A program made the position numbers and the translations under genes. Positions 1 to 10,925 of a stretch of 64,000 nt of DNA are shown here, piece by piece. The stretch spans positions 2,939,001 through 3,003,000 of the forward strand of contig NZ_CP041387.1 of the NCBI RefSeq assembly GCF_007005445.1, in the 5' to 3' direction. The first letter of the stretch is position 1. Each line of letters starts with the position of its first letter. The notes beneath the pieces are model-generated. The model saw only the letters and a program-made list of their open reading frames with translations. It had not been told where the DNA came from and ran no database searches. The DNA is from Rhodopseudomonas palustris (GTDB lineage Bacteria; Pseudomonadota; Alphaproteobacteria; Rhizobiales; Xanthobacteraceae).

Positions 1-93
1 GTCGAAGAGCCCGACTGCCGCTGGGCTCGCGAGCGCTTCTGGGACGACTACGCTGGCGTGTGGCGCTCGCGTCGCGTCCGCGTTTGCGATTGA
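1..93 (+). CDS. 3' end of a gene cut by the window edge, function unknown
   Basis: Frame 1 is open from the first base to a TGA at 91-93 and gives a 30-residue C-terminus rich in Arg, Trp and Asp that ends in RVRVCD. A strong hairpin with a T-tract follows 38 bases later, which fits the end of a real rightward gene. Short basic tails of this style are common on small hypothetical Bradyrhizobium-type proteins, but the fragment is too short to assign to a family. Function cannot be inferred. Confidence 0.4.
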   Translation, partial: VEEPDCRWARERFWDDYAGVWRSRRVRVCD

Positions 94-131
94 TCGACGC
101 GCGGGACGCCGCATCCTGCGAAGAATTCCGG

Positions 132-164
132 AACCCGGCCGAGCGATCGGCCGGGTTTTCGTTT
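132..164 (+). terminator. Rho-independent terminator
   Basis: An 11-bp perfect stem (132-142 with 147-157) closes a GCGA tetraloop and is followed by TTTTCGTTT. It lies between the truncated rightward gene and the convergent end of the lytic transglycosylase gene, so it probably serves the rightward transcript and may work in both directions. Confidence 0.75.
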
Positions 165-168
165 GGGC

Positions 169-1416
169 TCAGCGCGCCGCTTCGATCGACCTGAGCACCG
201 CTTCGCTCGGCCAGCAATCCAGCTTCAGTCCGGCTCGCTTCTGATAGGCACCGAGCGCCGCGCGGGTCAGCATCCCGGCCTTGCCGTCGATCTTGTCGGC
301 ATACAGGCCGAGTCTGCTCAGCCCGCGCTGCATCGCCTCGACGTCCCGGGTGCGGAGCTGCTTCGAGGCCGACCATGGCGTCGCGAACGGGCGCGGATCG
401 GTGATCCGGTCCGCGAGATGGCCGACGAACAGCACGTACAGATCGGAAAAATTGTACTGCTTGATCACGAAGTAGTTGGCCGTGGTCAGAAATGCCGGAC
501 CGTAGATTCCTTCCGGTTGCAACAGCGATGCCGGCTCGGAGAGTTCGGCAGCGCTCAGACGGCCGCCACGCGCGAGCTGAAATCCTTCACGCAGCCACTG
601 CCCGACCGGCTTGGTGACCTCCGGCACGCCCAACGTGCAATCGGCGCGCGCCGGCGCCTTGACCTCGTAGGCCCAGCGCACGCCCGGTTTCCAGCCCTTG
701 TTGACGAGCTGTTGCGCGGCCGAGGCCAGCGCGTCCGGCACCGAGCGCCAGATATCGACCTTGCCGTCGCCGTCGAGATCGACGCCGTGCTTGTAGTACT
801 CAGACGGCAGGAACTGGGTCAGGCCGGTCGCGCCGGCCCAGGACGACCGCATCCCCTCCCGCGTCACGACACCGTCGCTGATGATCTTCATCGCTTCGAT
901 CAGTTCGACTCGGTACTGATCCTTGCGGCGGCCGACATAGGCCTGCGTCGCCATAACCCGGACCGCGTCGTAAGGCAGCCGGTAGCGGCCGTAGTCCGTC
1001 TCGCGCCCCCAGATCGCCAGCACGACCGTAGAAGGAACGCCGAAACGCTGCTCGATCGCGGTCAATGTCGGGCGATATTGCCGCAACAGTTTGCGGCCGT
1101 GCACGGCCAGACTCTCGATCCGCGCTTCCTTCAGATAGTCGGCGGGCACCTGAACGAATTCGGCCTGGGACGGCGCGCCTGTCTTGGGCCGCCCAGGCAG
1201 GATCAGATCCGGCAGCTTGTAGTCCGGCTCCAGCCCGCGGGTGACCGCCTCGAAGGTCGCACGCGAGACACCGGCCTGCTGCGCCTCCGGCCAGAGCGAG
1301 GCGATGAACCGGTCGAAGCCGGCATCCGCAGCTCGCGCCGCGCTCACGCCGACGGCCATCGCGGCCGCCAGCGCGACGCCGAGCGCCAGCACGCCCGAAC
1401 GCACCAGCCCGATCAA
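169..1416 (-). CDS. Periplasmic lytic murein transglycosylase (MltB/SltB type)
   Basis: Cleaves the MurNAc-GlcNAc bond of peptidoglycan with formation of 1,6-anhydroMurNAc. About 415 residues. A signal peptide occupies roughly residues 1-29 and ends in ARA-AD. The SLT/MltB catalytic domain follows, with the catalytic Glu in WGRETDYG (about E139) and [11 protein letters not shown] further on. The C-terminal 55 residues resemble a peptidoglycan-binding domain ([16 protein letters not shown]). The preferred start is a TTG at 1416 that overlaps the TGA of the upstream UPF0114 gene in a TTGA, so translation is probably coupled. A GTG at 1404 is the alternative. Longer readings of this frame run through the neighbouring gene and are spurious. 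Confidence 0.88.
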   Translation of the reverse strand: MIGLVRSGVLALGVALAAAMAVGVSAARAADAGFDRFIASLWPEAQQAGVSRATFEAVTRGLEPDYKLPDLILPGRPKTGAPSQAEFVQVPADYLKEARIESLAVHGRKLLRQYRPTLTAIEQRFGVPSTVVLAIWGRETDYGRYRLPYDAVRVMATQAYVGRRKDQYRVELIEAMKIISDGVVTREGMRSSWAGATGLTQFLPSEYYKHGVDLDGDGKVDIWRSVPDALASAAQQLVNKGWKPGVRWAYEVKAPARADCTLGVPEVTKPVGQWLREGFQLARGGRLSAAELSEPASLLQPEGIYGPAFLTTANYFVIKQYNFSDLYVLFVGHLADRITDPRPFATPWSASKQLRTRDVEAMQRGLSRLGLYADKIDGKAGMLTRAALGAYQKRAGLKLDCWPSEAVLRSIEAAR

Positions 1417-2003
1417 TGTCCGGCGTGCGCCTTGGCTTCCTCGATCGCCAGATTGGAGATCCGGTCGACCCAGGCGATGCCGATCGCCGACAGGATGAAG
1501 ACGGTGTGGATGATGGTCTGCCACATCACCCCGGTCTCGGTGTAACCGCCCACCCGGCCCGGCGCACCGATGTTGCCCGCCTCGATGAAGGTGCGCAGCA
1601 GATGGATCGACGAGATGCCGATGATCGCCATCGCCAGCTTGATCTTCAGCACGCTGGCATTGACGTGGCTGAGCCATTCCGGCTCGTCCGGATGGCCGCG
1701 CAGGCCGAGCCTCGACACGAAGGTCTCGTAACCGCCGACGATCACCATCACCAGGAGGTTCGAGATCATCACCACGTCGATCAGCCCCAGCACCGCGAGC
1801 ATGATCTGCTGCTCGCTGAAGTCGAACGAGTGCTGGAACAGGTGCCACAGCTCCTTCAGGAACAGCACCACATAGATGCCCTGGGCGACGATCAGGCCGA
1901 CATAAAGCGGCAGTTGCAGCCAACGTGATCCGAAGATCAACATCGGGATCGGGCGCAGCCCCAACCCCTTGGGCGGCAGCGGCGTCTCGGGTGTCATCGA
2001 CAT
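1413..2003 (-). CDS. UPF0114 (YqhA-like) integral membrane protein
   Basis: A 196-residue protein of the UPF0114 / TIGR00645 family. Hydrophobic segments lie near residues 30-52, 70-95, 115-140 and 155-178, separated by short charged loops, so about four membrane spans are likely. The motif [13 protein letters not shown] near the N-terminus is typical of the family. No reaction is known for the family. The gene is read leftward and its stop codon overlaps the start of the lytic transglycosylase gene, so the two form a short operon. A second ATG two codons downstream of the chosen start is equally possible. Confidence 0.85.
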   Translation of the reverse strand: MSMTPETPLPPKGLGLRPIPMLIFGSRWLQLPLYVGLIVAQGIYVVLFLKELWHLFQHSFDFSEQQIMLAVLGLIDVVMISNLLVMVIVGGYETFVSRLGLRGHPDEPEWLSHVNASVLKIKLAMAIIGISSIHLLRTFIEAGNIGAPGRVGGYTETGVMWQTIIHTVFILSAIGIAWVDRISNLAIEEAKAHAGH

Positions 2004-2179
2004 GAAGGAAAGCTCCGAACAGCAGGATAAGGCGATCAGTCAATTGGGAACTCGCTCCGATTCTGTCGAGACGCAGGGGAGCGGCGTTTAACCGCAGTTC
2101 ATGACCATAAGCCGGACATCAAACGCAATACGAAACAGCACGCCTTGGCCGCGTCGCCCCCACGACGACAGCGGGGCAG

Positions 2180-2950
2180 CTATTTCACCGCGACGATGAA
2201 AATCCGCGGAAACCGCAACAGCACCTGACCGTCGCCCTGGGCCGGATAGGCCGCGGCAATCCGCGCCGTGTAGGCCGCCAGATAGGCTTTACGCTCCGGC
2301 AGATCGAGCGGATCGATGAACGGCCGCAGCCCTGTTCCCTTGACCCATTCGACGATCGCCTCCGGGCCATCGAGCGCGTGATTGTACACTGTGTGCCAGA
2401 TCTCGAGCCGGCTACACAGCGGCTTCAGCGCATCGTAATACACGCCCGGTTTCGGCAGGCCGTCGCGGAGTTCGGCCGCCTTGGACAGCTGATGGCGCCA
2501 CCGCTCCTGCAGCGCGACCTCGCGCATCAGGATGTGCGACGGCTCGTCGAGGTTGTCGGGCATCTGCATCGCGAGCACGCCGCCGTCGTCGAGCCCCGAC
2601 AAGAGCCGCTTGAGTTGCTTCAGATGGTCCGGCACCCACTGGAACACCGCATTGGCGAACAACACCTCAGTACCAGGCGGCGCAGTCCAATGCGCCACAT
2701 TGGCCTCGATGAACTTGTGATGCGGCAGCCGCTCGCGCGCCTGACGCAGCATGTCGGCCGAAGTATCGACGCCGATCACCGCGGCCTCCGGCCAGCGCTC
2801 GACCAGCAGAGCGGTCGAATTGCCCGGGCCGCAGCCGATGTCGGCGACCTTGCGCGGTGCCGTGGTCGGCACCTGCGCCAGCAGATCCCGCGCCGGCCGG
2901 GTCCGCTGGTCTTCGAATTTCAGATATTGCTCGGCATTCCAGTCGGCCAT
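2180..2950 (-). CDS. tam: Trans-aconitate 2-methyltransferase
   Basis: Transfers a methyl group from S-adenosylmethionine to trans-aconitate, a side product that inhibits aconitase. The 256-residue length is normal for Tam. The N-terminus [20 protein letters not shown] is the characteristic opening of the family. The SAM-binding motif [12 protein letters not shown] is at residues 35-46, with an acidic ribose-binding residue in GVDTSADML and the FQWVPDH motif near residue 105. It is a cytosolic, single-gene unit, with gaps of about 160-180 bp on both sides. Confidence 0.92.
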   Translation of the reverse strand: MADWNAEQYLKFEDQRTRPARDLLAQVPTTAPRKVADIGCGPGNSTALLVERWPEAAVIGVDTSADMLRQARERLPHHKFIEANVAHWTAPPGTEVLFANAVFQWVPDHLKQLKRLLSGLDDGGVLAMQMPDNLDEPSHILMREVALQERWRHQLSKAAELRDGLPKPGVYYDALKPLCSRLEIWHTVYNHALDGPEAIVEWVKGTGLRPFIDPLDLPERKAYLAAYTARIAAAYPAQGDGQVLLRFPRIFIVAVK

Positions 2951-3073
2951 TCAGCGTCCCTTGCGCCCCCGAGTCTGCGAGGGGAAAGCTATTGATCGGG
3001 AAGGATTTTGCAAGCTGGACGACCGCCCAGAGAGGGCACTCAAAGAGCTCGATCGTTGACACGAAGACCGGTG

Positions 3074-3102
3074 GGTATTACCGTTCCCAAAAATGTAATA
3101 CC
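3074..3102. promoter_or_regulatory. Palindromic operator of the toxin-antitoxin pair
   Basis: Perfect 8-bp inverted repeat GGTATTAC (3074-3081) and GTAATACC (3095-3102) separated by 13 bp. The right arm abuts the GGAG ribosome binding site (3103-3106), and the antitoxin ATG is at 3114. AbrB/MazE-fold antitoxins of this kind bind such dyads, alone or with the toxin, to repress their own operon. That role is inferred from position and symmetry. Confidence 0.65.
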
Positions 3103-3113
3103 GGAGCGGCTGC

Positions 3114-3368
3114 ATGGGCACGACAGTTACGGTCAAAGGCCAGGTCACGCTGCCGAAGAAGGTTCGCGACGCCGCAGGCATCAAGCCGGGAGACAAAGTC
3201 GAGATCCGCAATACGGCGTCGGGCGGAATCTACATAGGAAAGAAAGAATCCGAAGGTGAGTACCTGAAGAAACTGCAGGCGATCGCGAAGCGCCATCCGA
3301 TCCGCGGGAGCACGGACGACATCATGCGCGAGTTGCGCGGCAAGCCCGAGGATGACTACCGTAAGTGA
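3114..3368 (+). CDS. AbrB/MazE-fold antitoxin (VapB-like)
   Basis: An 84-residue protein whose N-terminal half (TVTVKGQVTLPKKVRDAAGI, then KPGDKVEI) is a textbook SpoVT/AbrB swapped-hairpin DNA-binding domain. The C-terminal half is charged (MRELRGKPEDDYRK) and would wrap the toxin. A GGAG ribosome binding site lies 7 bp before the ATG. The stop codon overlaps the GTG start of the PIN toxin gene by 4 bp (GTGA). It is the antitoxin and probable autorepressor of the pair. Confidence 0.85.
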   Translation: MGTTVTVKGQVTLPKKVRDAAGIKPGDKVEIRNTASGGIYIGKKESEGEYLKKLQAIAKRHPIRGSTDDIMRELRGKPEDDYRK

Positions 3369-3763
3369 CGCTGATCGACACCAATATTCTAATCGACATC
3401 CTGTCCACTGATCCGATTTGGAAGCAGTGGTCGGCCTTGGCGCTCCATCGCCAGGGCCTGCATGGACCACTCTTGATCAACGAGATCGTCTATTCCGAAC
3501 TGGCGAGCCGCTACGCCAATCAGCAGGCGCTCGATGCGGTCGTGAGCGAACTCGGCCTCGATTTCGAGTGGCTCCCCAAGTCAGCCCTGTATCTCGCCGG
3601 TCGGACCTTCAGCGACTATCGCCGCTCCGGTGGAAGCCGAACCAGTATCCTGGCCGATTTCTTCATCGGAGCCCACGCCGCGGCGGTGACGATTCCGATC
3701 CTGACGCGGGACGCCCGGCGCTACCGGACGTATTTCCCCGCCGTCGCATTGATTCACCCCTGA
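3365..3763 (+). CDS. PIN-domain ribonuclease toxin (VapC-like)
   Basis: A 132-residue PIN-fold protein, the usual VapC length. Acidic residues expected to bind Mg2+ are present: D5 in LIDTNILIDIL, a Glu in INEIVYSEL, an Asp in SILADFFIGAHA and the C-terminal Asp in LTRDARRYRTYF. VapC toxins cleave tRNA or rRNA; the target here cannot be read from sequence. The GTG start overlaps the antitoxin stop. The gene ends 1 bp before a hairpin shared with the convergent ABC-F gene. Confidence 0.85.
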   Translation: MTLIDTNILIDILSTDPIWKQWSALALHRQGLHGPLLINEIVYSELASRYANQQALDAVVSELGLDFEWLPKSALYLAGRTFSDYRRSGGSRTSILADFFIGAHAAAVTIPILTRDARRYRTYFPAVALIHP

Positions 3764-3773
3764 CTGACGCGCC

Positions 3774-5423
<1,650 letters not shown>

Positions 5424-5522
5424 TTTGGCCTTGCAACCTTCACGAGCTTTGAGAGAGGATGCCTCTTCTAGCGAAACAAACCGCATTTCACAATCGACGA
5501 TGCGGTTGCTGCGGGGCCGACA

Positions 5523-7922
5523 ATGGTGGCCACAGAGCAGACGGAAGCTGGTGAGGCCACCTCCGATACAGTTCCGTCCAGTCGCGGCGATCCGCTCGAC
5601 ATCCGGGCCGATGTGAGGGCCTTCGCGCGGATGATCTGCCTCGAACAGGCGACGCCGCCGCTGTCGATCTGCCTGCTGGGCGAATGGGGGTCCGGCAAGT
5701 CGACCTTCATGGAAGGCATCCAGAGCGAGGTTAAACGACTCACCGCGCTGCCGCCCGAGGGCCACGCCTCCCCTGCACCGGCAGAGGACGACCCCAATTT
5801 CGTCGACGACATCGTCCAGATCCGGTTCAATGCCTGGCATTTCGCCGACGCCAATCTGTGGGCCAGCCTCACCGCGGTGTTCTTCGATCAGCTCCGCCGC
5901 GGCGGACATGACGGCGGCCGGCAGCGCGACTATCAGGAGCTGATCACCAAGGTCGCCGACAAGGTGAGAAGCCTGGAAGCGAGCGCCGCTCAGGCGGCCG
6001 GCAAGGTGGACGAGGCGAAGCGCAAACTGGAGACGGCAAACGCGGCCCTGACCGCCGCGGAGAAGCAGCTCGCCGCCAGCGAACTGGCGCTGGCTTGGGA
6101 CCAGTTGCAGGCGGATTTCGAGACCATCCGCAACGACAATCAGGCCAAGCTGAAAGAGATCGGGCGCCGCGTCTATCGCGACGATCTCGCCGCAGACACC
6201 AAGACGTTCGCGGCCGCCGTCGCCGACGCAGCCTCGGCGCCGGGAAAGCTGGCCTTGATCGGACGCATCCTGATCGGCGGCGGCCCGGCCACCTGGCTCG
6301 GCATCGTCGCGATCTTGGCGATCGGATGGATCAGCGTCGTCCTGCCCGCATTCGACACGACCGATGCCGCGACCTTGTATCAGCGGATCGGCGCCTGGGG
6401 CGCTGGCACCTTCGCGGCGCTTGGTGCGCTGTGGCAGACGTTCAGGATGGCCAAGCCGATCATGGACGGCGCCTGGAAATACGCCAAGGCGGTCGAAGGC
6501 GCGCGCGAAAAGGCCGCCAAGGATCTCGAAACCAAACGCAAGCAAGCTGCAGAGGCCGCCGCCGCATTGACCGCCGCGGAGGCAGAACTCGCAACCTCCC
6601 GAGAGCCGCTGACCGGTTTCCTGCACGGCCAACCGGCGGACGCGCCCGCCACCATCCTGCGCTACTTCCTGTTCGAAGACAGCGACGTGCGCGACTACGA
6701 CAAGCACGTCGGCATCGTCAGCCGGGCGCGGCGATCGTTCGAGCAGCTCGACGCCATCGTTGCCACCGCCCGGCTCGGCCGCAAGGCGGATGAGAAATCC
6801 CGGCAAGGTAAAAAGCTGTCCAAGGACGAAGCGGCGTTGCGCGACAAATGGCTGGCGACCGGCGATGGCAGCGGGCTGCGCGTGCCCGACCGCATCGTGC
6901 TGTATATCGACGATCTCGACCGCTGCACCCACGATCAGGTCTACGCGGTGCTGCAGGCGATTCACCTGCTGCTGTCGTTCGAACTGTTCGTCGTCGTGGT
7001 CGGAGTCGACGTCCGCTGGATCGAAGCGGCGATCGCGAGATCGTTCGACAAGGACGGCGCCGCCGGCAACGACGCGCCGCACGTCCCGAGCATCGCACGA
7101 CGCAAGCAGGCGCTCGATTATCTGGAGAAGATCTTCCAGATCGCGTTCTGGCTGGAACGTCTGACGCCCGGCGACGGCACCGCCGAAGGCAGTTACGGCG
7201 CTTACGTACGGACGCTCCTGAAAGAGAACGAGCGCGCGACACCGGGTCCAAGCATCTTCAAGTCGGTGCTGGCGTCGACGTCGCTACGGCTGGACGCTGA
7301 CTTTGCCCGGAAGCTCGCCATGGACGAGCTGGAAGCTCCTGACGGCACCGTGTGCCTGCCGGACGAGCCGTTGCCGGAGGAAGACGAGTTCGGCGCGGTG
7401 AGCGCGGCTCTGGCCTCGCTCAAACTGGAGAAGCAAGAGGTCGAGCTCTTGGCAAGCCCTCTGATCGGGGCGCTCGCCTGTCAATCACCGCGCGCCGTGA
7501 AGCGGCTGGTGAACATGTATCGGATCGTGCGGGCGCGGCTGTCCGACCGCGAGCTGGAGCAGTTCCTCGGCAGGTCGGACGGTCCGCCGCGCTACCCGAT
7601 CGTCACGCTGCTGGCGGCGATCGAAACCGGACAGCCGCTCGAGCTGGCCGAGCTGTTCTACCCGGCGCTCGACGCTCTGCCGCGCGCGGCTTCACTCGCC
7701 GAAGCGCTGCCCGATGCGGCCTGCGACGAAGCCCAGACGCAGGCCGCATTCGGCGGCATGCGTGCAGGATACGATCTGCTGAAGCAGGCCATCGCGTTGG
7801 AGCCCGCACTGGCGACCGCGATCCGCACCCTCGACAAACAGCATCCGCAGGAATTCACGGTCGAGGTGTATTCGCAGATGGCCAGGCGGGTGCGCCGCTA
7901 TTCGTTCAAGCGCTCCTACTAA
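5523..7922 (+). CDS. KAP-family membrane-anchored P-loop NTPase
   Basis: A 799-residue protein. Walker A is GEWGSGKST (residues 53-61), followed by [17 protein letters not shown], the hallmark of KAP NTPases. Residues about 140-190 form an Ala/Glu/Lys-rich coiled coil. Two hydrophobic segments (around 258-280 and 290-308) are inserted between Walker A and Walker B, then a second coiled coil. Walker B is [12 protein letters not shown] near residues 458-469, and a [13 protein letters not shown] segment follows. This order (P-loop, inserted transmembrane pair, Walker B) is the KAP layout. Bacterial KAP proteins are poorly characterised and several occur in phage-defence loci. No partner gene lies in the same operon, so a specific role is not supported. 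Confidence 0.85.
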   Translation: MVATEQTEAGEATSDTVPSSRGDPLDIRADVRAFARMICLEQATPPLSICLLGEWGSGKSTFMEGIQSEVKRLTALPPEGHASPAPAEDDPNFVDDIVQIRFNAWHFADANLWASLTAVFFDQLRRGGHDGGRQRDYQELITKVADKVRSLEASAAQAAGKVDEAKRKLETANAALTAAEKQLAASELALAWDQLQADFETIRNDNQAKLKEIGRRVYRDDLAADTKTFAAAVADAASAPGKLALIGRILIGGGPATWLGIVAILAIGWISVVLPAFDTTDAATLYQRIGAWGAGTFAALGALWQTFRMAKPIMDGAWKYAKAVEGAREKAAKDLETKRKQAAEAAAALTAAEAELATSREPLTGFLHGQPADAPATILRYFLFEDSDVRDYDKHVGIVSRARRSFEQLDAIVATARLGRKADEKSRQGKKLSKDEAALRDKWLATGDGSGLRVPDRIVLYIDDLDRCTHDQVYAVLQAIHLLLSFELFVVVVGVDVRWIEAAIARSFDKDGAAGNDAPHVPSIARRKQALDYLEKIFQIAFWLERLTPGDGTAEGSYGAYVRTLLKENERATPGPSIFKSVLASTSLRLDADFARKLAMDELEAPDGTVCLPDEPLPEEDEFGAVSAALASLKLEKQEVELLASPLIGALACQSPRAVKRLVNMYRIVRARLSDRELEQFLGRSDGPPRYPIVTLLAAIETGQPLELAELFYPALDALPRAASLAEALPDAACDEAQTQAAFGGMRAGYDLLKQAIALEPALATAIRTLDKQHPQEFTVEVYSQMARRVRRYSFKRSY

Positions 7923-8088
7923 CGGCGCGCCCGATCCTCGTTAACACCTCGTTCAGCCTGTTCTCGCGCGATTCCGAGATGCGAACGATTCGAAGACAAT
8001 TTTAACGACCTCGTCCAACACTCGTGGCTCACGGCGGTGACGGGTGCGCCGACGCGACGGCGCTGCACCGACCCACGGGGCGACAAGC

Positions 8089-8292
8089 ATGGCAAGCCTC
8101 ACCACGACCAACGAAGTACGTCACGAGCAGCAGGCCGCGCCCGACACCAGCGTGCTGGCCGAAATCCGGCTGTTCTGGCGGCAGTTCTTCGTCCAGGCGT
8201 TCGCGCCGTATCGGCCGGAACTGCACTATATGCGCGGTCCTGGTCCGGCGTGGCGGGCCAAGCACGCCCACAAGCCACCGCCGCGGGGCTGA
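8089..8292 (+). CDS. Small hypothetical protein
   Basis: A possible 67-residue protein starting MASLTTTNEV. Its central segment is amphipathic (VLAEIRLFWRQFFVQAFAPY) and its tail is Pro/Lys/His-rich. A GGGG 8 bp before the ATG could be a ribosome binding site. No known domain is recognised. It lies between the KAP gene and the convergent L,D-transpeptidase gene. It may be real because nothing convincing reads on the other strand, but short GC-rich frames are often open by chance. Confidence 0.45.
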   Translation: MASLTTTNEVRHEQQAAPDTSVLAEIRLFWRQFFVQAFAPYRPELHYMRGPGPAWRAKHAHKPPPRG

Positions 8293-8378
8293 CAGCCGCC
8301 CCCTCTTCATCTCGGCAAAACGCCCGCCGATGGCTTGCACCGGCGGGCGTCGATTTCGTTGCAAAGAGCGCAGTTCGG

Positions 8379-9545
8379 TCAGCGGATCGTTACGGGCGCC
8401 GGCAGCGGCTGGACGGATGTCGGCTGTGCGCCCGGCAGCGGCGCCGGAGGCTGGGGCAACGACTGTCCGGTGGCCATGGTCCCGGCGGGTTGCGCCTGCG
8501 CGGTCGCGGTCGGCTTCGGCGGCGACCCCGGCATCACCACGACGCGGGTGCCGACCTTGGCGCGCTCGAACAGATCTTCAACGTCTTCGTTCAGCATGCC
8601 GATGCAGCCGGAGGACACGAACTTGCCGATCGTCGACGGCTGGTTGGTGCCGTGAATGCGATAGACGGTCGAACCGAGATACATCGCCCGGGCGCCCATC
8701 GGATTGCCCGGACCACCGGCCATGAAGCGCGGCAGATAGGGCTGGCGTTCGATCATCTCGGCCGGCGGATGCCAGTCCGGCCACTCCGCCTTGCGGGTGA
8801 TCTTCTGGACGCCGTTCCAGGTGAAGCCGTCGCGGCCGACGCGGACGCCGTAGCGGACCGCACGACCGTTGCCGAGCACGTAGTACAAATGGGTATTGGC
8901 GGTGTCGACCACGATGGTGCCGGCGGGCTCCTTGGTGGCGAAGTCGACCTCCTGTCGGCGCAGATTCGGCGGCAATTGCACGCTCTGGTCGGCATCCGGC
9001 TGCTCTTCCGGCGGCAACGCCGAGACTTGCAGCGGCCTGCCGTCGGCACCGAGCTGAGGCGATGGCGATGCGCCGCTGACACCGGCCGGCGGACGCACGC
9101 CATCGTTGCCGCGATCGGAATAGATCACCGCAGGCGGCCCCATCGGGCGGCCGTAACGCGGATCGTCCGGCGACATCACCGGACCTTGCGGTGCCGCGTT
9201 GGAATAGGCGGGCGGCGCCATCGGACGGCCGTAGCGCGGATCGTCAGGCGACATCACCGGCCCCTGCGGAGCCGCATTGGAATACATCGGCGCGGCCGGA
9301 CGGCCATAGCGCGGATCGTCCGGCGAGAGCACGGGGCCGGGCGGCGGCAGCGTCGCGGAATGACGAGCGGCGGGCGCATCCTCGTCGTCGATGCTGTCGA
9401 AGTTCGGCAGCCCCGGACGATCCTCCCCGGCTTGCCCGACATAGGCGCCGGGGGTCGAGGGATAGTTCTGCGCGAGCGCGGCGGAAGTTCCCGCGGCGGC
9501 CATGGCGGCGGACGCCAGCAACGTCAGTAAGCGCTTGTTCATCAT
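8379..9545 (-). CDS. L,D-transpeptidase (YkuD domain) with tandem repeats
   Basis: A secreted or periplasmic peptidoglycan cross-linking enzyme of about 388 residues. The signal peptide is MMNKRLLTLLASAAMAAAGT with cleavage near ALAQ. Residues about 45-135 carry three copies of a 25-26-residue Pro-rich unit centred on SPDDPRYGRP. The YkuD domain follows (TIVVDTANTHLYYVLGNG), with the catalytic His in RIHGTNQPSTIG and the catalytic Cys in SSGCIGML. The family usually has Arg two residues after Cys (GCIR); here it is Gly. The tail is Pro-rich. Start chosen at the double ATG (9545/9542) because the signal peptide begins there. Confidence 0.9.
   Translation of the reverse strand: MMNKRLLTLLASAAMAAAGTSAALAQNYPSTPGAYVGQAGEDRPGLPNFDSIDDEDAPAARHSATLPPPGPVLSPDDPRYGRPAAPMYSNAAPQGPVMSPDDPRYGRPMAPPAYSNAAPQGPVMSPDDPRYGRPMGPPAVIYSDRGNDGVRPPAGVSGASPSPQLGADGRPLQVSALPPEEQPDADQSVQLPPNLRRQEVDFATKEPAGTIVVDTANTHLYYVLGNGRAVRYGVRVGRDGFTWNGVQKITRKAEWPDWHPPAEMIERQPYLPRFMAGGPGNPMGARAMYLGSTVYRIHGTNQPSTIGKFVSSGCIGMLNEDVEDLFERAKVGTRVVVMPGSPPKPTATAQAQPAGTMATGQSLPQPPAPLPGAQPTSVQPLPAPVTIR
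9144..9345 (-). repeat. Three in-frame tandem repeats in the L,D-transpeptidase gene
   Basis: Units begin near 9144, 9222 and 9297 (78- and 75-bp periods). Each encodes a SPDDPRYGRP core followed by a Pro/Ala spacer and SNAAPQGPV. The copies are nearly identical at DNA level, which indicates recent or homogenised duplication. The protein segment is probably an extended linker between membrane or signal region and catalytic domain. Confidence 0.85.
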
Positions 9546-9965
9546 AACCCGTTTGTAAATCGGAGCCGCAACCGGACCGTTAACGGCGTCGGGATGCCGG
9601 AGGATCGCGGCGCATTCAAGACGATGCCGGCACAATCACGCGAATTTTGGCAATCTTTGCAGCGCACGAGCGCCTATGGCCGCGGAAAACTCGACAGGCG
9701 CGGTCGTCGGTCGCAGATTCGAGATTTCCGTTCGCTCCCGGCACACCTCGGAAAGCGTCCGCCAGCAACCATCGGCCGCACCCGCTGAATGATGTCCTGA
9801 GTCGTTTCGCGGCGCGTGATGCGACTCGTTTTGCGCTATTGTCGGATGGCTTTGATTCGCGGCAGGTTTTGTCGGCCGCGAAGCAGAATGTCGTAGTGGT
9901 CGCCGCGTTGGTGTTGGTCAAAAAGTGCCGTCGCGCTCGATGCGCGATGATGGAATGAATCCGAG
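9546..9965. other. 420-bp region without a convincing gene
   Basis: Lies between the divergent L,D-transpeptidase gene and the Pro/Ala-rich membrane protein gene. Short open frames exist on both strands but lack family features or good ribosome binding sites. A loose inverted repeat GAGTCG / CGACTC followed by GTTTT sits near 9797-9830. The rest must hold the two divergent promoters; I cannot place them with confidence. Confidence 0.5.
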
Positions 9966-10916
9966 ATGCTTCCCGGTTTCCGGTTTCTGTTCGCGGCGAT
10001 TACGCTTGCGGTTTCGTTGCTGGTGTTCGGCCTCGGCGCTGCCGCCCTGCTTCGGGCGACGCACGAGCAGTTCGTCAACGTGCATACGGTCCGGCCTGCG
10101 GCAATCACGCTGCTGGCACGGTCACCCGAGGCGCCGATGCCGAGCCTGAGCATGCTTCGGATCGATTCGCCGCCGCCCCCGGCAGTCATCGCACAGCCGG
10201 CAGCAATCGCGCCGCTCGCTGCGCAAGCGCCGATGCAAGCAGCTCCGGCCGAACCGGCGCCAGTTGCCATCGACTCAGCCTCACCGAGCAGCGGCAGCGC
10301 GAGCGCCACCCCGGAGACCGACTACCCTTCCCTCATCGCGCCGCTACAGCCCGACGCCCCTGCCATGCCCGAGGCCGCACCGCCGGCCGCGCTGACGCCG
10401 GAGGCGCAAGCGCCTGACACCTCGATCGCCATCCCCGCGACTCCGGAGACACAGGCGACCGTGACCGATGCGGCGAATCAGAACGGCCCGCAGGCCGGGG
10501 CGGAAGTGCCGTCCGCCGCGACGCCCGCCGCCGAGACCAGATCGGCCGCCGCCCCCGAGCCGGTCGCAGAGCCACTGCCCGAAGTGGAGCCTCTGACAGG
10601 GCCGATCCCCACCCCGCGGCGTGATCCACGCGTCAAGACCAGGACCGCGGCGACCGCCCCCGCCGCCAACGAGCCCGCGCCAGCCGCAGCCGCTTCGCCC
10701 GACATCGCTTCGCCCTCCAGCGCTTCGCCTGCCGCAAGTTCACCTGCCGCCGACACGCCCGATATCACCGGCTCGATCGGCGAAACGCTGCCATCGCCGG
10801 GCGCGACGCCGCTGCCGGTGGCACGGCCGAATCCCGAAACTCGTCGTCCTGCCAAGCAGCGTCGTCAGATCGTGCGGCGGCGGACCGTGCAGCCGCAATC
10901 CGATTCGGGTCTGTAA
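9966..10916 (+). CDS. Single-pass, Pro/Ala-rich hypothetical protein
   Basis: A 316-residue protein. Residues about 5-29 form one hydrophobic segment (FRFLFAAITLAVSLLVFGLG), a signal anchor that would leave the rest in the periplasm. The body (residues 50-290) is low-complexity Pro, Ala, Thr, Ser and Glu. The end turns strongly basic (RRPAKQRRQIVRRRTVQPQ). This layout suits a periplasm-spanning or cell-wall-associated tether, but no known domain is visible and no function is assigned. It converges on the sseA-like gene with only 9 bp between stop codons. Confidence 0.7.
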   Translation: MLPGFRFLFAAITLAVSLLVFGLGAAALLRATHEQFVNVHTVRPAAITLLARSPEAPMPSLSMLRIDSPPPPAVIAQPAAIAPLAAQAPMQAAPAEPAPVAIDSASPSSGSASATPETDYPSLIAPLQPDAPAMPEAAPPAALTPEAQAPDTSIAIPATPETQATVTDAANQNGPQAGAEVPSAATPAAETRSAAAPEPVAEPLPEVEPLTGPIPTPRRDPRVKTRTAATAPAANEPAPAAAASPDIASPSSASPAASSPAADTPDITGSIGETLPSPGATPLPVARPNPETRRPAKQRRQIVRRRTVQPQSDSGL

Positions 10917-10925
10917 GCCAGCCGG

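Noticed and set aside
163..1545. Long rightward open frame opposite the lytic transglycosylase
   Set aside because: Antisense shadow in GC-rich DNA; Arg-rich, no domain, and the opposite strand has signal peptide and catalytic motifs.
9647..9958. 103-residue rightward frame upstream of the Pro/Ala-rich gene
   Set aside because: No ribosome binding site, no family resemblance, and composition like a chance frame.
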